The notes below the pieces were generated by a model. It did no database searches. It was given only the letters and a program-made list of their open reading frames with translations, and was not told the origin of the DNA. DNA of 14,558 bases from an uncultured Paracoccaceae bacterium (GTDB lineage Bacteria; Pseudomonadota; Alphaproteobacteria; Rhodobacterales; Rhodobacteraceae), in NCBI GenBank assembly GCA_938038825.1, contig CALHST010000181.1, positions 1 through 14,558 on the forward strand. The letters run 5' to 3'. Every line of letters begins with the position of its first letter. The first letter of the stretch is position 1. Made by a program: the position numbers and the translations under genes. Shown one piece after another: positions 12,530 through 14,558 of this stretch.

Positions 12530-13299
12530 ATGGAAAAGAAGATCCCTGTCAGAATGAAGTTTGCGGCGAGGATCAGCACGGCGGCTGCCTCGACCGAGGA
12601 TTTTGTGGCACTGCCGACCCCTTGGGCGCCACGTCCTGAATTCATGCCAAAATAGCACCCCATGAGGGCCGCGATAAAGCCGAACACAGCGCCTTTGGCG
12701 AGAGAAGACAGGATGTCGAGCGGTTCCAGAAATTCGACGGTGTTTTTGATATAGGCGGCGGCGTTAAAGCCCAAAGTGCCTGTGGCCACGGCATATCCCC
12801 CGAAGATGCCGATGATATCACCCACACCCACAAGGATCGGCACGGTGATCAGTGCCGCCAGCACGCGGGGCACAGTAAGATACTTCATGGGGTGTGTGGA
12901 CAAGGTGACAAGGGCGTCAATTTGTTCTGTGACCTTCATCGTGGCGATTTCAGCCGCGATAGAGGAGGTCACGCGGGCGGCAATCATCAAACCAACCAAC
13001 ACGGGCCCCAGTTCACGCACCATGCCAATGGCCACGATCTGAGGCACGACGGCTTCGGCATTGAAGCGGGCACCGCCGGCATAGATTTGCAAGGCCAATG
13101 CCCCGCCAGTGAAAATGGCTGTCAGGCCAACAACGGGCAATGACAGCCAGCCGATATTCAGCAGGGCAATGCCAAATTCGCGTCCGTAAAAGGGGGGGCG
13201 GATCATGTGCGACAGGGTTTGACCTGCAAAGATCGCAACACGCCCAATCGCGGCAAGCGCAGACAGGACGGCCGCCCCTATGACAGCAAGAAAGCTCAC
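12526..13299 (-). CDS. mlaE: ABC transporter permease, MlaE type
   Basis: A 257-residue permease of the MlaE/YrbE family. The family core is clear: ALALQ, then VPQIVAIGMVRELGPVLVGLMIAARVTSSIAAEIATMKVTEQIDAL (about residues 84-129) with the conserved RELGPVL and EIxTMKVTEQIDAL elements, and further membrane segments to the C-terminus. In Gram-negative bacteria MlaE with MlaF moves phospholipids between inner and outer membrane. The start is GTG 13297-13299, overlapping the alr stop as GTGA, so translation is coupled to alr. The mlaF start overlaps the end of this gene, making alr-mlaE-mlaF one translational unit. Confidence 0.94.
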   Translation of the reverse strand: MSFLAVIGAAVLSALAAIGRVAIFAGQTLSHMIRPPFYGREFGIALLNIGWLSLPVVGLTAIFTGGALALQIYAGGARFNAEAVVPQIVAIGMVRELGPVLVGLMIAARVTSSIAAEIATMKVTEQIDALVTLSTHPMKYLTVPRVLAALITVPILVGVGDIIGIFGGYAVATGTLGFNAAAYIKNTVEFLEPLDILSSLAKGAVFGFIAALMGCYFGMNSGRGAQGVGSATKSSVEAAAVLILAANFILTGIFFSI

Positions 13300-14330
13300 T
13301 CGATCACGCGGCGGGCGTAGCGATTGCCCAAAGAGGTCAGAATTTCATAGCCAATGGTGCCGGCCATATCTGCAATTGTGTCCACAGATTGGTGGCGCCC
13401 GATCAGTTGCAGGTGGGTTGGGTCGTCGTCGAGGTTGGTGACGTCTACGGTGATCAGGTCCATGGACACACGTCCAACACACGGCACCCGTTGATCCCCG
13501 GCATGCACATGCGCATTTGGGCCCATGGCGCGGATCAGGCCATCGGCATACCCGGCAGAGATGGTGGCGATGCGGGAGGGCACCGTAGCAGTCCAGCTGT
13601 TGGCGTACCCCACAGTTTCGCCCACAGCCACGTCGCGGCATTGGATCACGGGAATATCCAATGTGACCACGGGGCTGGCATCTGCGAAGGGCAATCCACC
13701 ATAAAGACCAATACCGGGGCGGCAGAGATCAAAATGATAGGCCGGGCCCAGCAGGATGCCACCGGTGGCCGCCAGTGACCGGGGGATATTCAGCCCATCG
13801 GTCAGCCCACGAAACACGCGAAGCTGTTCAGCGTTCATGGGGTGTTGGGGGTCGTCCGCGCAGGCAAGGTGAGACATCACCAGGCGCGGTCCCTGACTGA
13901 GCAGCATGTCCTTGACGGCTGCCCATTCGCTGGGTTCCACGCCAAGGCGGTTCATGCCGGTGTCGATCTGTACGCCAAAGGGATGGCCGGGCAAAATTTC
14001 AAAGTGGCGCAGCATTTGATCAACTGAATTGAGCAGTGGGATCAACTGATGATCGCGGATCAGATTTGTGCCCGTGGGCATATGGCCGGAAAAGACAAAA
14101 ATCTCGGCGTTTTGACCAAGGGCACTGCGCAATACAGCACCTTCTTCGGCCACAGCCACAAAGAAACGGCGCACACCTTCACGCGCCAATCGGCGCGCAA
14201 CGGCCGGGGCGCCCAGCCCATATCCATTGGCTTTGACCACAGCTGCGGTTTCGCAGGCAGTCTGATTGTTCAGGTCACGCCAGTTTTGTGCCAGCGCATT
14301 CAGGTCAAGAGTCAGTGTCGCAGAAGCCAT
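13296..14330 (-). CDS. alr: Alanine racemase
   Basis: A PLP-dependent enzyme converting L- to D-alanine for peptidoglycan. The 344-residue protein is of family length. The PLP lysine is Lys33 in AVVKANGYGLG, the second catalytic base is Tyr261 in SAGYADGL, and the family motifs IDTGMNRLG (122-130), RPGIGLYGG (204-212) and CVGRVSMDL (284-292) are present. The start ATG 14330 is the only one giving the normal N-terminus; no strong Shine-Dalgarno precedes it. The 3' end is fused by overlap to mlaE, linking cell-wall precursor supply with envelope lipid transport in expression. It lies 30 bases downstream of the fosA-like stop on the same strand. Confidence 0.96.
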   Translation of the reverse strand: MASATLTLDLNALAQNWRDLNNQTACETAAVVKANGYGLGAPAVARRLAREGVRRFFVAVAEEGAVLRSALGQNAEIFVFSGHMPTGTNLIRDHQLIPLLNSVDQMLRHFEILPGHPFGVQIDTGMNRLGVEPSEWAAVKDMLLSQGPRLVMSHLACADDPQHPMNAEQLRVFRGLTDGLNIPRSLAATGGILLGPAYHFDLCRPGIGLYGGLPFADASPVVTLDIPVIQCRDVAVGETVGYANSWTATVPSRIATISAGYADGLIRAMGPNAHVHAGDQRVPCVGRVSMDLITVDVTNLDDDPTHLQLIGRHQSVDTIADMAGTIGYEILTSLGNRYARRVIE

Positions 14331-14360
14331 GATGGGGTTGTGACATGGGACGCGCCCGCG

Positions 14361-14558
14361 TCAAGAGGATTTCACAACCTGCATCGGCGCATCTTCGCGT
14401 GTTGCGTAATGGGTCAGACGGTCTTGCAAGGTGCCCACATGCAGTTCCAGCTTATGCCCGTCCGGGTCAAGAAAGTAGAGAGAGGCGCCTTCGCTGCGAT
14501 TGGATTTCCACGTTTGCGCGTTGGCTTTGATCTTTTGGGCCAGTGCGTCAAAATCTGC
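14361..14558 (-). CDS. fosA: FosA-like glutathione transferase (VOC family), C-terminal part
   Basis: The 5' end lies outside the window; the visible 65 residues are the C-terminal half of a vicinal-oxygen-chelate protein. They contain TWKSNRSEGAS followed by LYFLDPDGHKLELHVG and later QDRL. These correspond residue by residue to the FosA active site: Lys90, Arg93, the SEGxS potassium loop (Ser94 to Ser98), Tyr100, the metal ligand Glu110 and Arg119, in FosA numbering. FosA adds glutathione to fosfomycin. The last 15 residues (HYATREDAPMQVVKSS region) differ from the usual FosA tail, so another glyoxalase-fold function is possible. Proximity to alr may be coincidental even though fosfomycin also targets wall synthesis. 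The metal-binding histidines are in the missing part. Confidence 0.75.
   Translation of the reverse strand, partial: ADFDALAQKIKANAQTWKSNRSEGASLYFLDPDGHKLELHVGTLQDRLTHYATREDAPMQVVKSS

Overview
The window looks like chromosomal DNA of an alphaproteobacterium of the order Rhodobacterales (Roseobacter-like). The grounds are the G+C-rich coding style, the protein families, the radA-cvpA-(x)-purF neighbourhood, and a hairpin-plus-tail intergenic repeat that I associate with this order from memory. No tRNA, rRNA, insertion sequence, integrase or CRISPR array is visible. Most genes are housekeeping.

Left part (1-4437): the 3' two thirds of cimA (citramalate synthase), abutted by a catalytically degenerate squalene/phytoene-synthase-like gene resembling the complex I assembly factor NDUFAF6. 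Convergent to it is an MFS transporter. Divergent from the MFS gene is a two-gene unit, a short AlkA-type 3-methyladenine glycosylase and an alpha/beta-hydrolase esterase, joined by an ATGA overlap.

Middle part (4438-6561): an A/T-richer accessory stretch. It holds a hairpin-plus-conserved-tail repeat, an unrecognised secreted protein with an odd start codon, a 510-base gap with a possible small reverse ORF, a good sigma70-type promoter with a structured leader, a zinc-ribbon HNH endonuclease, and a 358-base convergent gap full of nested inverted repeats. That gap ends in a strong bidirectional terminator and is the best candidate here for an undescribed element, probably a structured RNA.

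Right part (6562-14558), all on the minus strand. Read in transcription order it is: fosA-like (partial) - alr - mlaE - mlaF (the last three coupled by 4-base overlaps) - second copy of the intergenic repeat - pqiA-like - radA - cvpA - terminator - Hint-domain gene - purF. purF has its own likely promoter, whose -10 lies inside a perfect 24-base inverted repeat, and a leader with a perfect 14-bp hairpin. The part therefore combines cell-wall precursor supply (alr), envelope lipid transport (mlaEF and a PqiA-type membrane protein), recombination (radA) and the first committed step of purine synthesis (purF), with one Hint-domain gene set between cvpA and purF.
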